Assembly: GCA_028285625.1 (NCBI GenBank)
Contig: JANQOX010000019.1
Span: 124,001 to 188,000, forward strand
Direction of reading: 5' to 3'
DNA: 64,000 nucleotides
From: Myxococcota bacterium
GTDB taxonomy: Bacteria > Myxococcota_A > UBA9160 > UBA6930
Positions 1 through 9,574 of this stretch are shown in pieces. Numbering within the stretch: the stretch's first letter is position 1; the number at the start of each line of letters is the position of its first letter. The notes under the pieces are model-generated. The model had not been told where the DNA came from and searched no databases. It saw nothing but the letters and a program-made list of their open reading frames with translations. The position numbers were made by a program, and so were the translations under genes.

Positions 1-1
1 A

Positions 2-196
2 GATGCGCTGGTAGGCCGCAACGTCCACCTGGCGGCGCGGGTGATGCAGCGCGGCGTGGGCGCAGAAATCTGGATGAGCGATGCCGCACGCGACGCCCTG
101 GGGCGCGACGGCTTCGAAGACCAGAATTGGATCGAACGGGACCTCCGTCCGCTCAAGGGCGTCCCGGGCGAACATCGTCTTTGGCGACTGGCCTAG
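2..196 (+). CDS. C-terminal end of a class III adenylate/guanylate cyclase (partial)
   Basis: Only the last 64 codons lie in the window, open from base 2 to the TAG at 194-196; the start is outside. The visible protein reads DALVGRNVHLAARVMQ, then GAEIWMSDAARDAL and a terminal LKGVPGEHRLWRLA. This matches the end of class III nucleotide cyclase catalytic domains, where G-x-x-V-N-x-A-A-R is followed by a G-E-I-x-x-S strand and a closing lysine-glycine step. The canonical Asn of that motif is His here (NVHLAAR). Family knowledge says such enzymes make cAMP or cGMP from ATP or GTP. The upstream regulatory domains cannot be seen, so the signal sensed is unknown. The assignment rests on this motif only. 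Confidence 0.62.
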   Translation, partial: DALVGRNVHLAARVMQRGVGAEIWMSDAARDALGRDGFEDQNWIERDLRPLKGVPGEHRLWRLA

Positions 197-308
197 GCGT
201 GGCCGCTCGACCTGCTCCCGGCGATGCCCGCGCTTCTCTCGCCTGAAGACGTTGCGGACGTGCATCGCCTGCGCCACGCTGCGGCCCCGACCCCTGGAGG
301 AAAACCCT

Positions 309-1835
309 ATGCGCCTCGTGCTGTCACTCGTAGCCACGATCATCCTCGCTTCGCCGGCTACTGCCGCCGACCAGCCCAACATCCTCGTGATCTGGGGCGA
401 CGACATCGGCCAGTCGAACATCAGCCACTACACCCACGGCATGATGGGCTACCAGACGCCGAACATCGATCGCATCGCGCGCGAGGGCATGGCGTTCACC
501 GACTACTACGGCGAGCAGAGCTGCACCGCCGGACGCTCGTCGTTCATCACCGGTCAGAGCGTGTTTCGAACGGGGCTCTCCAAGGTGGGGCTCCCGGGCG
601 CCGACCTGGGCATGCGCATCGAGGACCCGACCATCGCCGGGCTGCTGAAGGCGCAGGGCTACGCCACCGGCCAATTCGGCAAGAACCACCTGGGGGACAA
701 GGACGAGCACCTGCCCACGAACCACGGCTTCGACGAGTTCCTGGGCAATCTCTACCACCTGAACGCCGAAGAAGAGCCCGAGAACGAGGACTACCCGAAG
801 AATCCGGAGTTCCGGAAGCGCTTCGGCCCGCGCGGTGTCATCCACAGCAAGGCCGACGGCTCCATCGAGGACACGGGCCCGCTCACCAGGAAGCGCATGG
901 AGACGATCGACGACGAGACCGTCGCCGCCGCCATCGACTTCATCGAGCGCCAGAACACCGCCGGTAAGCCCTTCTTCGTGTGGTGGAACGGCACGCGCAT
1001 GCACTTCCGCACGCACGTGAAGGCCGAGCATCGGGGCATCTCCGGGCAGGACGAATACTCGGACGGCATGGTCGAGCACGACATGCACGTGGGCCAGCTG
1101 CTCGACGCCGTCGACCGCCTGGGCATCGCCGAGAACACCATCGTCTTCTACAGCACCGACAACGGGCCCCACTACAACTCCTGGCCCGATGCGGCTTCGA
1201 CCCCCTTCCGCGGCGAGAAGAACACCAACTGGGAGGGCGGCTGGCGCGTGCCCGCCATGGTGCGCTGGCCCGGCAAGATCGCGGCGGGCTCGTGGTCGAA
1301 CGAGATCATGCATCACATGGACTGGCTGCCGACGTTCGTGGCGGCGGCGGGCGATGCGAACATCAAGCAGAGCCTGCTGTCGGGCACCCGGGCCATCGGG
1401 CGCAGCTACAAGGTGCATCTGGACGGGTACAACTTCCTGCCCTTCTTGACCGGGCAGAGCGAAGAGGCCCCGCGCGACGAGATCTTCTACTTCTCGGACG
1501 ACGGCGATCTCACCGCGCTGCGCTACCGGGACTGGAAGCTGATCTTCATGGAGCAGAAGTCCCAGGGCACGTTCCGCGTCTGGATGGAGCCCTTCGTGCC
1601 CCTTCGTCTGCCGCTCATCTTCCACATGCGTCGTGACCCGTACGAACGAGCGTCGACCACGTCGAACACCTACTTCGACTGGTTGATCGATCGCGCCTAC
1701 CTGCTGGTGCCGGCCCAGGCTTACGTCGGTGAGTTCCTGAAGACGTTCCAGGAGTACCCGCCCAGGCAGAAGGCGGCGAGCTTCAGCCTGGACGAGGTGA
1801 TGGAGCAGCTCACAGCGCCCGCAGGCAACCCGTAG
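309..1835 (+). CDS. secreted arylsulfatase, CTAGR active site
   Basis: This 508-residue protein hydrolyses sulfate esters by family membership. Residues 1-20 form a cleavable signal peptide (MRLVLSLVATIILASPATAA), so it acts in the periplasm or outside. The calcium-binding aspartates are at WGDD (about 31-32). The sulfatase signature is C72-T-A-G-R, whose Cys must be converted to formylglycine. Later segments STDNGPH and GEKNTNWEGGWRVP are typical of the family. The ATG at 309 is chosen because GGAGG sits at 296-300 and the signal peptide starts there; the frame is open farther upstream but reads as nonsense. The next gene starts 2 bases after its stop, so they are probably one transcript. 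No sulfatase-maturing enzyme is in the window. Substrate unknown. Confidence 0.9.
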   Translation: MRLVLSLVATIILASPATAADQPNILVIWGDDIGQSNISHYTHGMMGYQTPNIDRIAREGMAFTDYYGEQSCTAGRSSFITGQSVFRTGLSKVGLPGADLGMRIEDPTIAGLLKAQGYATGQFGKNHLGDKDEHLPTNHGFDEFLGNLYHLNAEEEPENEDYPKNPEFRKRFGPRGVIHSKADGSIEDTGPLTRKRMETIDDETVAAAIDFIERQNTAGKPFFVWWNGTRMHFRTHVKAEHRGISGQDEYSDGMVEHDMHVGQLLDAVDRLGIAENTIVFYSTDNGPHYNSWPDAASTPFRGEKNTNWEGGWRVPAMVRWPGKIAAGSWSNEIMHHMDWLPTFVAAAGDANIKQSLLSGTRAIGRSYKVHLDGYNFLPFLTGQSEEAPRDEIFYFSDDGDLTALRYRDWKLIFMEQKSQGTFRVWMEPFVPLRLPLIFHMRRDPYERASTTSNTYFDWLIDRAYLLVPAQAYVGEFLKTFQEYPPRQKAASFSLDEVMEQLTAPAGNP

Positions 1836-1837
1836 CC

Positions 1838-2842
<1,005 letters not shown>

Positions 2843-2848
2843 GGGAGC

Positions 2849-2874
2849 TCCAACTGGATTCGAATCCAGTTGGA
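2849..2874. terminator. perfect 26-bp palindrome between convergent genes
   Basis: The 26 bases are their own reverse complement (arms TCCAACTGGATTC and GAATCCAGTTGGA, no spacer). The site begins 7 bases after the HAD stop and lies between two convergent genes, so a bidirectional terminator hairpin is the simplest reading. There is no T-run on either side, and a gapless palindrome also fits a dimeric protein-binding site. Confidence 0.35.
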
Positions 2875-2883
2875 CCCACACGC

Positions 2884-2898
2884 GAAGCCCAGGGCTTC
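2884..2898. terminator. small inverted repeat downstream of the HAD gene
   Basis: GAAGCCC and GGGCTTC flank a single A, followed by TCTCT. With the palindrome just before it, it may help end transcription from the left. As RNA it would fold as a 5-bp stem with a 5-base loop, so it is weak. Confidence 0.2.
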
Positions 2899-2951
2899 TC
2901 TAGCTCGCCGGCGGCGCCGTCAGCAGATCGATGATCGACTGGATCGCTCGT

Positions 2952-3542
2952 CTACAACGAGGAGGCCGGCTCTGAGCCCGTCGCGTCCTCCTGGCCAACG
3001 GAGTCCGGCCGCGGCACCAACCAGCGGCCCAGCCGGCGGAGCGTGGGGCGCGACTCGGCGAGGAAGCGTTCGTAGCTCTGGCCGGTGCGGCCGAGCCAGG
3101 ACTGGTTGGCCAGCACGAACGCCAGCTCGCGGCTGCGGCGGCGCAACGGGTAGAGGTAGGCGGCGTAGCCGACCCAGGGCACCGCGGCGATCAGCAGGAC
3201 CGGCGCCGAGTGTACGCTTGCCTCGGCACGGCGGCCGCGCAGGGTCTCGACCACGCGGTTGCCGGCGACCCAACCCACCCGGGCGATCGTGCCCAACGGC
3301 AGGGGCACCATGTCGAACGCGAAGATCACGCCGATCGCGAGGTGGGCTCCGAGGTGCCCCAACACGTAGCGCGACCCGTCGAGCTGCCCGTGCACCCGCG
3401 CGCGAAGCTCGTTCGCATCGGCGCGCTCGAGGACACCTTCTTCCACCAGTGCATCGAGCGTGGTCTCGAGAGCGGCGGGGTCGAGCAGCCGGGCCTGCGT
3501 CTCTTCGAGCGCACGCGAGAAGCGCTCTCGAATGCCCGGCAC
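2952..3542 (-). CDS. small membrane protein of unknown function
   Basis: I do not recognise this 196-residue protein. The N-terminal 60 residues are charged and helical (RERFSRALEETQARLLD). Two hydrophobic stretches follow, near 65-95 (LGAHLAIGVIFAFDMVPLPL) and 112-132 (APVLLIAAVPWVGYAAYLYP). The tail after about 133 is basic, then acidic. It begins with GTG at 3542, only 13 bases after the P450 stop, so it is probably the last gene of that minus-strand transcript. It could be an anchor or partner for the P450, but nothing in the sequence proves it. Confidence 0.6.
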   Translation of the reverse strand: MPGIRERFSRALEETQARLLDPAALETTLDALVEEGVLERADANELRARVHGQLDGSRYVLGHLGAHLAIGVIFAFDMVPLPLGTIARVGWVAGNRVVETLRGRRAEASVHSAPVLLIAAVPWVGYAAYLYPLRRRSRELAFVLANQSWLGRTGQSYERFLAESRPTLRRLGRWLVPRPDSVGQEDATGSEPASSL

Positions 3543-3555
3543 AGGTGTTCCGAGC

Positions 3556-4827
3556 CTAGGCCCCGCCCGCCGTCCACTCGCACGACATGTGCTTGATGCC
3601 GTGGATGAACATGCTGGCGAGGCGCTGGGGTTCGCCCGTCACCTGGAGATCGGGGATGCGGGTGAAGAGCTCGCGGAACATCACCGTGATCTCGCGGCGG
3701 GCCAGGTGGGCGCCCATGCAGTGGTGCGGCCCGGGGCCGCCGAAACCCACGTGCTCGTTGGGGGTGCGCCCGACGTCGAACCGGTGCGGGTCGTCGAACA
3801 CCTCGTCGTCGCGGTTCGCCGAGTTGTAGAAGAGCACGAGCTTGTCGCCCTCGTGGAGCTTCTGGCCACGAAGCTCGGTGTCGCGCGTGGCCGTGCGCCG
3901 GAAGTGGATGACCGGCGTGGCCCAGCGCACGATCTCTTCCACGGCGGTACCGGCCAACCCTTCGAAGTCGGCGGCCCAGCGCGCGCGCTGGTCGGGATGA
4001 TCGCAGAGCGCCTTCATGCCGTGGCTGATGGCGTTGCGCGTGGTCTCGTTGCCGGCCACGGCGAGCAGCACGAAGAACGACCCCAGCTCGTTGTCGTCGA
4101 GCTGCTCGCCATCGATCTCGGCGTTCACCAGCAGGGACGTGAGGTCGTCGCCGGGGTTGCCGCGGCGGGTCTTGCCCAGCTCCTGGGCCAGCTGCGACAG
4201 CTCGGCACCGGCCTGCAGCAGCTTGGGGACGATCTGCGCGGGGTCGTCCACGTACTCGGGGTCGCCGGCGCCCAAGATCACGTTGGTCTTGTCGAAGACG
4301 AACTGATGCTGGCTCTCGGGGATGCCCATCATGTCGCAGATGATCCAGAGCGGAAGCCGCGCCGCGATGTCCACCACGAAGTCGCACGACCCCTGCTCGA
4401 TCACGTCGTCCACGATGCGGCTGGCCACGCGCTGCACGTCGCGCTCGTAGCGCTGGATCATGCGCGGCGTGAAGCCGCGCGCGACGATGCGTCGGAAGCG
4501 GCCGTGCCGCGGGTCGTCCATGTTGATCATGGAGCCGAAGAACTCGTCGAACATGGGCGGCTGATCCATGATCTGCGTGCCCTTGCCCGAGCAGAAGACG
4601 TCCGCGTTCTTGCTCACGTGCACCAGGTCGGCGTGCTTGGTGACGGCGTAGAAGCCGGGGCCCTTGGGCATCGGCGAGAACTCGAAGTGCATCTCCTCGA
4701 AGAACGGCAGCGGCCGCTCTTCACGCAGGCTGGCGAAGGCGCCCTCGCGCTCGGCCTCGGGACGGATCCAGAACTCGGGGACCGAGAGGTCGATCTCGTC
4801 TACGGAAAGGACGCGTTTCGGCTGCAC
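3556..4827 (-). CDS. cytochrome P450, steroid/alkane-type (CYP125/142-like)
   Basis: This 423-residue soluble haem monooxygenase has all the P450 hallmarks. The I-helix oxygen-activation motif is AGNETT (258-263), the ExxR motif is EEIVR (E298, R301), and the haem loop GFGGPGPHHCMG carries C370 as iron ligand. DDPRHGRFRRIVARGFTPR in the first third is typical of the bacterial CYP123/125/142 group that hydroxylates sterol side chains, terpenes or fatty acids. The start is GTG at 4827 with GGAGGT just before it. Its PQQ-dehydrogenase neighbour ends 88 bases upstream, so an oxidised alcohol product could pass to that enzyme. No ferredoxin or reductase is nearby. Substrate assignment is by resemblance only. 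Confidence 0.9.
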   Translation of the reverse strand: MQPKRVLSVDEIDLSVPEFWIRPEAEREGAFASLREERPLPFFEEMHFEFSPMPKGPGFYAVTKHADLVHVSKNADVFCSGKGTQIMDQPPMFDEFFGSMINMDDPRHGRFRRIVARGFTPRMIQRYERDVQRVASRIVDDVIEQGSCDFVVDIAARLPLWIICDMMGIPESQHQFVFDKTNVILGAGDPEYVDDPAQIVPKLLQAGAELSQLAQELGKTRRGNPGDDLTSLLVNAEIDGEQLDDNELGSFFVLLAVAGNETTRNAISHGMKALCDHPDQRARWAADFEGLAGTAVEEIVRWATPVIHFRRTATRDTELRGQKLHEGDKLVLFYNSANRDDEVFDDPHRFDVGRTPNEHVGFGGPGPHHCMGAHLARREITVMFRELFTRIPDLQVTGEPQRLASMFIHGIKHMSCEWTAGGA

Positions 4828-4852
4828 GACACCTCCAGGGCCACCGGGCGCG

Positions 4853-4858
4853 ATGCTA
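4853..4858 (-). promoter_or_regulatory. possible -10 box for the P450
   Basis: On the minus strand TAGCAT lies 25 bases before the GTG start, giving a leader of about 18 bases that holds the GGAGGT site. No -35 match is obvious. Confidence 0.25.
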
Positions 4859-4915
4859 CCCGACCCCTGCGCCCGAGACCGCTGGGGCTTCCCCTGTGCC
4901 CGAGGCGTGCCCGCC

Positions 4916-7096
4916 CTACTCCACGTCGCCCGGGCCGGCCGCCGGCGCCACCTTGGCCGAGACCAGGACGGCCCTGCGGCTCAGGATGTACGCGCGCAGC
5001 GCCTCGACGTCCTCTTCATCGAGCCAGCGATCGAACCTCGGCATGCCCCCGGGCAGCTTGGCCCCGCCCAGCACGATGTCGGGCAGGATGTCGTAGATGG
5101 CCGGGTCGGACTTGCGCAGGTCGGGCAGCACGCCACCCGAGATCGCGCCCGGCCCGTGGCAGGTACCGCACCAGCGGTGGTAGGTGTGGTTGCCCGCGAG
5201 CACCTGCTCGGCGTCGAACTCCGCGGGAATGGCCGCGAGCTCGCGTTCCTGCGCCACGTGGACGGGCAGCTTCTCGGTGCCGCCGAGCTTGAAGACCAGC
5301 AGCCGGCCCTCGTTGTTCACCACGCCCGCGCCCGCCGCGGCGTCCCCGGCGGCCAGGGCGAATGCGCCGCCCCACCCGGCCATCACCGCCACGTACTGCT
5401 CACCGTCGAGCTCGTAGGTGACGGGCGCCGCCACGATGCCGGTCCCGGCCGGGGTCTCGAAGAGCAGCTCGCCATCGTTCGCGCGGTAGGCGACGAACGT
5501 GCCGTGCGCCGTCCCTTGGAAGACCAGATTGCCCGCGGTGGTGAGCGTGCCCCCGTTCCAGGGCCCGGTGTACTGCGCGCGCCAGACCTCCTTCTGGGCG
5601 ATGGGGTCCCACGCCAGCAGGTGGCCGCTCACGAGGTCGCGCGGAAAGTCGTCGGCCACCGTGAAGTCGATGCCCAGGTTCCACGCACCCGGCTCGTACT
5701 CGAAGTCGGGATCGATCTTGTAGTAGTAAGGGATCTCCTGGGCGGGGATGTAGACCAGCCCCGTCTCGGGATTGAACGACATGGGGTGCCAGTTGTGCGC
5801 ACCGTGGGGCGACGGGCGGACCACCGCCAGCTCGCCACTGCCGTACCGGGCCTCCTCGTTCTCGATCGGGCGCCCGGTGGCCGGGTCGACGCCCTTGGCC
5901 CAGGTCACCTCGACGAAGGGTTCGGCCGAGATCAGCTCGCCCGACTCGCGGTCGAGCACGTAGAAGAAGCCGTTCTTGGGCGCCTGCATCAGCACCTTGC
6001 GCTCGCGTCCCTCGATGGTGAGGTCGGCCAGGATCATGTGCTGGGTGGACGTATAGTCCCAGGTGTCGCCGGGGGTGGTCTGGTAGTGCCAGACAAGCTC
6101 CCCGGTTTCGGGGCGCAGCGCCAGGATGGCGCACACGTAGAGGTTCTCGCCGCCACCGGGGCTCCGCACGTGACGGCTCCACGGCGAGCCGTTACCCGTG
6201 CCCACGTAGAGCAGGTCGAGCTCGGGGTCGTAGGCCAGCGAGTCCCAGACGGTGCCACCGCCGCCGACCTCCCACCACTCGCCGGTCCACGTCTTGGCCG
6301 CGACCTCGAGTTCGGGGTGTTCGAACGGCTTGCTCGGATCGCCGGGCACCGTATAGAAGCGCCAGACCAGCTCGCCGCTCGCCGTGTCGTAGGCCGAGAC
6401 ATAGCCGCGCACGCCGAGTTCGGCCCCGCCGTTGCCGACGATCACTTTGCCCTTCACGATGCGCGGCGCCATGGTGATGGTGTACGGGCGGGTCTGGTCG
6501 ACCGTGACGACCTCCCACACCACGTCGCCCGTGGCGGCATCGAGCGCCAGCAGGCGCCCGTCGAGGGTGGCCGAGTAGACCATGCCCTCGTAGACCGCCA
6601 CGCCGCGGTTGACCACGTCGCAGCACGCCTTGCCGCCGGTCTCGCGCGGCACCGCGGGGTCGTGCTTCCAGCGCAGTTCGCCGGTGCGTGCGTCGACGGC
6701 GTAGACCACGCTCCAGGTGCCCGTGGTGTAGATCACGCCGTCCACCACGATGGGTGTGGCCTCGAGACCGCGCTTGGTGCCGGTCTCGAACGCCCAGGCC
6801 AGACCCAGCTCGCCGACGTTGCCGTCGTGGATGCGGCCGAGGGGGCTGTGGCGCTGCTCGGAGTAGGTACGCCCGTGGGTGAGCCACACGTCGGGCTCGG
6901 CACCGGCGCCACGCAGGCGCGCGTCGTCCACCGACACCGCCGGTGCAGGCGCCGCGGTCTGGGGCTCGGCGGCGGGCGTCTCGGCGACCGCGGCCGGCGC
7001 TTCGGCGCTCGGCGCTTCTTCCCCCCCGCAGCCCAACGCGAGACTGCTCAACCAGGCGGTGGCCACCAGCGCGCACGCGTACCTGCCCCCGCGCAC
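4916..7096 (-). CDS. PQQ-dependent quinohaemoprotein dehydrogenase, lipoprotein
   Basis: A 726-residue enzyme that oxidises alcohols or sugars with pyrroloquinoline quinone. Residues 1-23 form a lipoprotein signal with lipobox LALGC (C23), followed by a Pro/Ala-rich linker and then the eight-bladed propeller. The vicinal cysteine pair expected to stack on PQQ is in [12 protein letters not shown]. Tryptophan-docking blade repeats such as [13 protein letters not shown] and [13 protein letters not shown] recur. The C-terminal 100 residues form a cytochrome c domain with CGTCH, making this a quinohaemoprotein. The start is GTG at 7094-7096, sharing one base with the TAG of the preceding gene, so the two are translationally coupled. 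Electrons probably go from PQQ to the fused haem and then to the two cytochromes encoded upstream. Confidence 0.9.
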   Translation of the reverse strand: MRGGRYACALVATAWLSSLALGCGGEEAPSAEAPAAVAETPAAEPQTAAPAPAVSVDDARLRGAGAEPDVWLTHGRTYSEQRHSPLGRIHDGNVGELGLAWAFETGTKRGLEATPIVVDGVIYTTGTWSVVYAVDARTGELRWKHDPAVPRETGGKACCDVVNRGVAVYEGMVYSATLDGRLLALDAATGDVVWEVVTVDQTRPYTITMAPRIVKGKVIVGNGGAELGVRGYVSAYDTASGELVWRFYTVPGDPSKPFEHPELEVAAKTWTGEWWEVGGGGTVWDSLAYDPELDLLYVGTGNGSPWSRHVRSPGGGENLYVCAILALRPETGELVWHYQTTPGDTWDYTSTQHMILADLTIEGRERKVLMQAPKNGFFYVLDRESGELISAEPFVEVTWAKGVDPATGRPIENEEARYGSGELAVVRPSPHGAHNWHPMSFNPETGLVYIPAQEIPYYYKIDPDFEYEPGAWNLGIDFTVADDFPRDLVSGHLLAWDPIAQKEVWRAQYTGPWNGGTLTTAGNLVFQGTAHGTFVAYRANDGELLFETPAGTGIVAAPVTYELDGEQYVAVMAGWGGAFALAAGDAAAGAGVVNNEGRLLVFKLGGTEKLPVHVAQERELAAIPAEFDAEQVLAGNHTYHRWCGTCHGPGAISGGVLPDLRKSDPAIYDILPDIVLGGAKLPGGMPRFDRWLDEEDVEALRAYILSRRAVLVSAKVAPAAGPGDVE

Positions 7097-7905
7097 TACT
7101 TGACCTCGACCTGGAGCACGTCGCTGAAGCGCACCCGGCCCGAGTGGCCGCCGAAGCCGCCGCGCACCTGCTTGCCGCGGATGGGATCGGTGGTGAACCC
7201 GTGCGGGCTCGCCTTTTCGGTGCCGTACCAGTAGGCGGCGGCGAGGGGCCGCTTGCCGGCCTCCTGCGGCGCGCGCAGCGTCCACACCACGCGCGCGTGG
7301 CCCCAGTCCCCGGTGGTGGCGTCCGAGGAGACGCCCGTCACGTTGACGTAGGAGAGGTTGCGTCCCCAGACTTCGGGCCGGCGCGCGATCCAGCCCGTCT
7401 GCTCCTTGAAGTCCTGTCCGGTGATGGCGGGGGCGCCCACCACCTGCCAACCCGCCGCCGGCGCGGCGCGCGCCAGGTTTCGATGGGCCGCGTCCACCAG
7501 CCCGATGGCCACGGCCGGTCCGGCCCCGCCGGTGACGCTCACCGTCACCTGGAAGGTCTCGCCCGCGGCCACTTCCGCGGGAGCCTCGATGGCGACCGTG
7601 GACGCCTCGTCGAGCGCGCGGATGTGCGCCACCAGCTCGGTGCGCTGCTCGGGAGAGAGCGCGGCGTATCCCTTCTCGCCCGCCGAGATCAGCGACAGGT
7701 GGTGGTTCTCGGCGAGCATCTTGGCCGCACGCTCGCCCGAGCCCGCCAGGGCGCTCTCCGTGAGCGACGAGTGGCAGGTGGCACAGAAGGGGGCCACGTC
7801 GGTCTGGAAGCCGGGTGTGCCGCCGGGATAGGCAGCGGACGGGCTCGCCAGGGCAACGCCCAGCAAGAGAGCGGCGATGGCAAGGGCAGTGATGAAACGG
7901 TTCAC
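7096..7905 (-). CDS. secreted monohaem cytochrome c-like protein
   Basis: This 269-residue protein starts with a signal peptide ([25 protein letters not shown], start GTG). A single haem motif CATCH follows about 40 residues from the start, in a [21 protein letters not shown] context. The middle looks like a beta-sandwich ([17 protein letters not shown]), and the end is rich in aromatic and basic residues. GAGGAGGA precedes the GTG, and that GTG overlaps the TGA of the pentahaem gene, so expression is coupled. It sits between a quinol-linked cytochrome and a PQQ dehydrogenase, so an electron carrier or structural partner of that chain is likely. The exact family is not recognised. Confidence 0.75.
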   Translation of the reverse strand: MNRFITALAIAALLLGVALASPSAAYPGGTPGFQTDVAPFCATCHSSLTESALAGSGERAAKMLAENHHLSLISAGEKGYAALSPEQRTELVAHIRALDEASTVAIEAPAEVAAGETFQVTVSVTGGAGPAVAIGLVDAAHRNLARAAPAAGWQVVGAPAITGQDFKEQTGWIARRPEVWGRNLSYVNVTGVSSDATTGDWGHARVVWTLRAPQEAGKRPLAAAYWYGTEKASPHGFTTDPIRGKQVRGGFGGHSGRVRFSDVLQVEVK

Positions 7906-8525
7906 GGCAGGTCCTCCTCGTACTCGGGATGGCAACGTGCGCACTCCACGCGCACCGGCGCGGGCAGCACGAAGTAGTGGTCGGCGAGACCGCCCGAGAC
8001 GTGACTGGCGTGACAGGTGACACACGCGACGGGCATCTCGGTGTTGTGTTCGGCGAGGGCATGGAAGGGCGGCGTCTCGAACTCATCCACGGCGGCCGGC
8101 GTATCGAACGAGTGGCACTTGCTGCAGTCGGCATCCCAGAGCGGCCAGTGCATGCGGTCGGGCTCGTCGAAGCGACCTGTCACGTACCAGAACGCGTCCT
8201 TGGCCGAGAGCACCTTCACGCGTGCGCGCCCAAGCAGGCCGGTGCCGCCATGGCAGTCGATGCAGCGGAACGCACCGTCGTCAGCGGCTTCGTTGCCGGC
8301 GCGGCCATGCGCCGCGGCGAGAACCAGCGGCGGCCGCGCCCGGAAGTCGGCGAGCTTGCGCTCGTGGAGCGGCGTCTCGACGTCGAGATGGCAGGACACA
8401 CAGAACGCGTCGTCGCTCTCCAGGTGATCGGTCACCATCCAGCCAGCTGGCCCCACCACGGCCCCTCCGAGCGCGAGCACGAACAGCCAACGCGACCACG
8501 ATCGCCGACGTCTCGAGGCGGGCAT
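7902..8525 (-). CDS. membrane-anchored pentahaem cytochrome c, NapC/NirT-like
   Basis: A 207-residue protein with a basic N-terminus, one membrane helix (about 13-32, [18 protein letters not shown]) and five CxxCH haem sites: C42-C45-H46, C88-C91-H92, C134-C137-H138, C168-C171-H172 and C195-C198-H199. NapC/NirT proteins usually have four haems and pass electrons between the quinol pool and periplasmic partners; five is closer to the TorC type. The gene opens a three-gene coupled cluster (its TGA overlaps the next GTG). The inferred chain is PQQ dehydrogenase, monohaem carrier, this protein, then quinone or another acceptor; the direction is not proven. No clear ribosome site precedes the ATG at 8525. 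Confidence 0.85.
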   Translation of the reverse strand: MPASRRRRSWSRWLFVLALGGAVVGPAGWMVTDHLESDDAFCVSCHLDVETPLHERKLADFRARPPLVLAAAHGRAGNEAADDGAFRCIDCHGGTGLLGRARVKVLSAKDAFWYVTGRFDEPDRMHWPLWDADCSKCHSFDTPAAVDEFETPPFHALAEHNTEMPVACVTCHASHVSGGLADHYFVLPAPVRVECARCHPEYEEDLP

Positions 8526-8549
8526 GCGTGCCGAAGGGTCGCACGGCTC

Positions 8550-8648
8550 GGGCGCGTCGGGTAGCGAGGGCCCCGCGAGCCGGGGCGCATCGGGTCGCGG
8601 TCGGCGCACGTCGTGGGGCGCATCGGGTGGCGATGTTCGCACGAGCGA
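8550..8648. repeat. three imperfect 33-bp tandem units, intergenic
   Basis: GGGCGCATCGGGT begins at 8583 and 8616, and GGGCGCGTCGGGT at 8550, spaced exactly 33 bp. The rest of each unit is less alike. The repeat fills the gap between the divergent pentahaem cytochrome and luciferase-like genes. In one minus-strand frame it would read as repeated PDAP segments, but no gene covers it. Confidence 0.6.
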
Positions 8649-8659
8649 GCCGCGGCGGG

Positions 8660-8665
8660 TAGGGT
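8660..8665 (+). promoter_or_regulatory. possible -10 box for the luciferase-like gene
   Basis: TAGGGT lies 30 bases before the ATG at 8696, leaving a leader of roughly 24 bases with GGAGG at 8686-8690. No good -35 is seen. Confidence 0.2.
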
Positions 8666-8695
8666 TGTGCGCCCATCGGACCGACGGAGGTGACC

Positions 8696-9574
8696 ATGCC
8701 CGACCTGGGGCGGATCGGCGTCTGGAGCTGGATCGACATGCTGCCGAGTGCGGAGGCCGCCGGCTTCGCCAGCCGCCTGGAGAGCTGGGGCTACGGCGCA
8801 CTCTGGTTGCCGGAGGCCATGGGCCGCGACCCGTTCGCGGCGGCCACCCACCTGCTCGGCGCGACCGAGCGGCTGGTGCTCGCCACGGGCATCGCCAACA
8901 TCTACGCACGCGACGCGCTGGCCATGCGCGCGGCCCAGGAGACCGTGGCGGAGCTCTCGGGCGGCCGCTTCGTACTCGGACTGGGTGTCTCGCACAAGCC
9001 GATGGTCTCGGACATTCGGGGGCACGACTACGGCCGGCCGGTGGCGACCATGCGCGCCTACCTCGACGCCCTGGCCAGCGCGCCCTTCGCGGGTCAGCGC
9101 GCCGCCGAGTCGCCTCCGGTGGTGCTGGCGGCGCTGCGGCCGCGCATGCTCGCGCTCGCGGCCGAGCGGGCGGCGGGGGCCCATCCCTACCTGATGACGC
9201 CGGCGCACACCGCAAAGGCCCGAGAGGTGCTCGGCGAAGGGCCCCTGCTCTGCCCCGAGCAGAAGGTGCTGCTCGAGACCGATCCGGTCCGCGCGCGAGA
9301 CACCGCGCGCAAAGCCATCGCGATGTACCTGGCCCTGCCGAACTACCGCAACGGCCTGCTGTGGACCGGTTACGAAGAGGCCGACTTCGACGACGGCGGA
9401 AGCGACCGGCTGGTGGACGGCATCGTCGCCTGGGGCGACGCAGACGCCCTGCGTGCGCGCATCGCCGAGCACCACGAGGCGGGCGCCGACCACGTGGCCA
9501 TCCAACCCGTGCGCCCGGACGGCGCCCCGGGGCCCGACGAGGATGCGCTTCGCGAATTGGCGCCCTCGGCATGA
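8696..9574 (+). CDS. LLM-class flavin/F420-dependent oxidoreductase
   Basis: A 292-residue TIM-barrel enzyme of the bacterial luciferase-like family. Typical segments are SWGYGALWLPEA, ERLVLATGIANIYARD and SGGRFVLGLGVSHKP. The length fits the compact single-domain branch that often uses coenzyme F420, but cofactor choice cannot be read directly. ATG at 8696 is preferred to the GTG at 8690 because GGAGG at 8686-8690 is then correctly spaced. Its TGA overlaps the ATG of the FAD oxidase that follows (ATGA at 9571-9574), so the two are made together and may act in one pathway. Substrate unknown. Confidence 0.82.
   Translation: MPDLGRIGVWSWIDMLPSAEAAGFASRLESWGYGALWLPEAMGRDPFAAATHLLGATERLVLATGIANIYARDALAMRAAQETVAELSGGRFVLGLGVSHKPMVSDIRGHDYGRPVATMRAYLDALASAPFAGQRAAESPPVVLAALRPRMLALAAERAAGAHPYLMTPAHTAKAREVLGEGPLLCPEQKVLLETDPVRARDTARKAIAMYLALPNYRNGLLWTGYEEADFDDGGSDRLVDGIVAWGDADALRARIAEHHEAGADHVAIQPVRPDGAPGPDEDALRELAPSA

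Noticed and set aside
81..308. Longer N-terminus for the first sulfatase
   Set aside because: The extra residues overlap the cyclase end and read as nonsense, while GGAGG plus a signal peptide fix the start at 309.
2850..2880. Possible tRNA 3-prime end: GGATTCGAATCC followed by CCA-like bases
   Set aside because: The T-loop would have six bases and an A-T closing pair instead of G53-C61, and no anticodon or D arm lies upstream, which is coding sequence.
3460..5292. Long open frame opposite the P450 gene
   Set aside because: It mirrors the codon third-position bias of the P450 and PQQ genes, with no recognisable domains; many similar frames lie opposite real genes throughout this GC-rich DNA.
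7906..8134. Longer N-terminal extension of the PQQ dehydrogenase frame
   Set aside because: That stretch runs through the two cytochrome genes; the lipoprotein signal starting at the GTG at 7096 is the real N-terminus.
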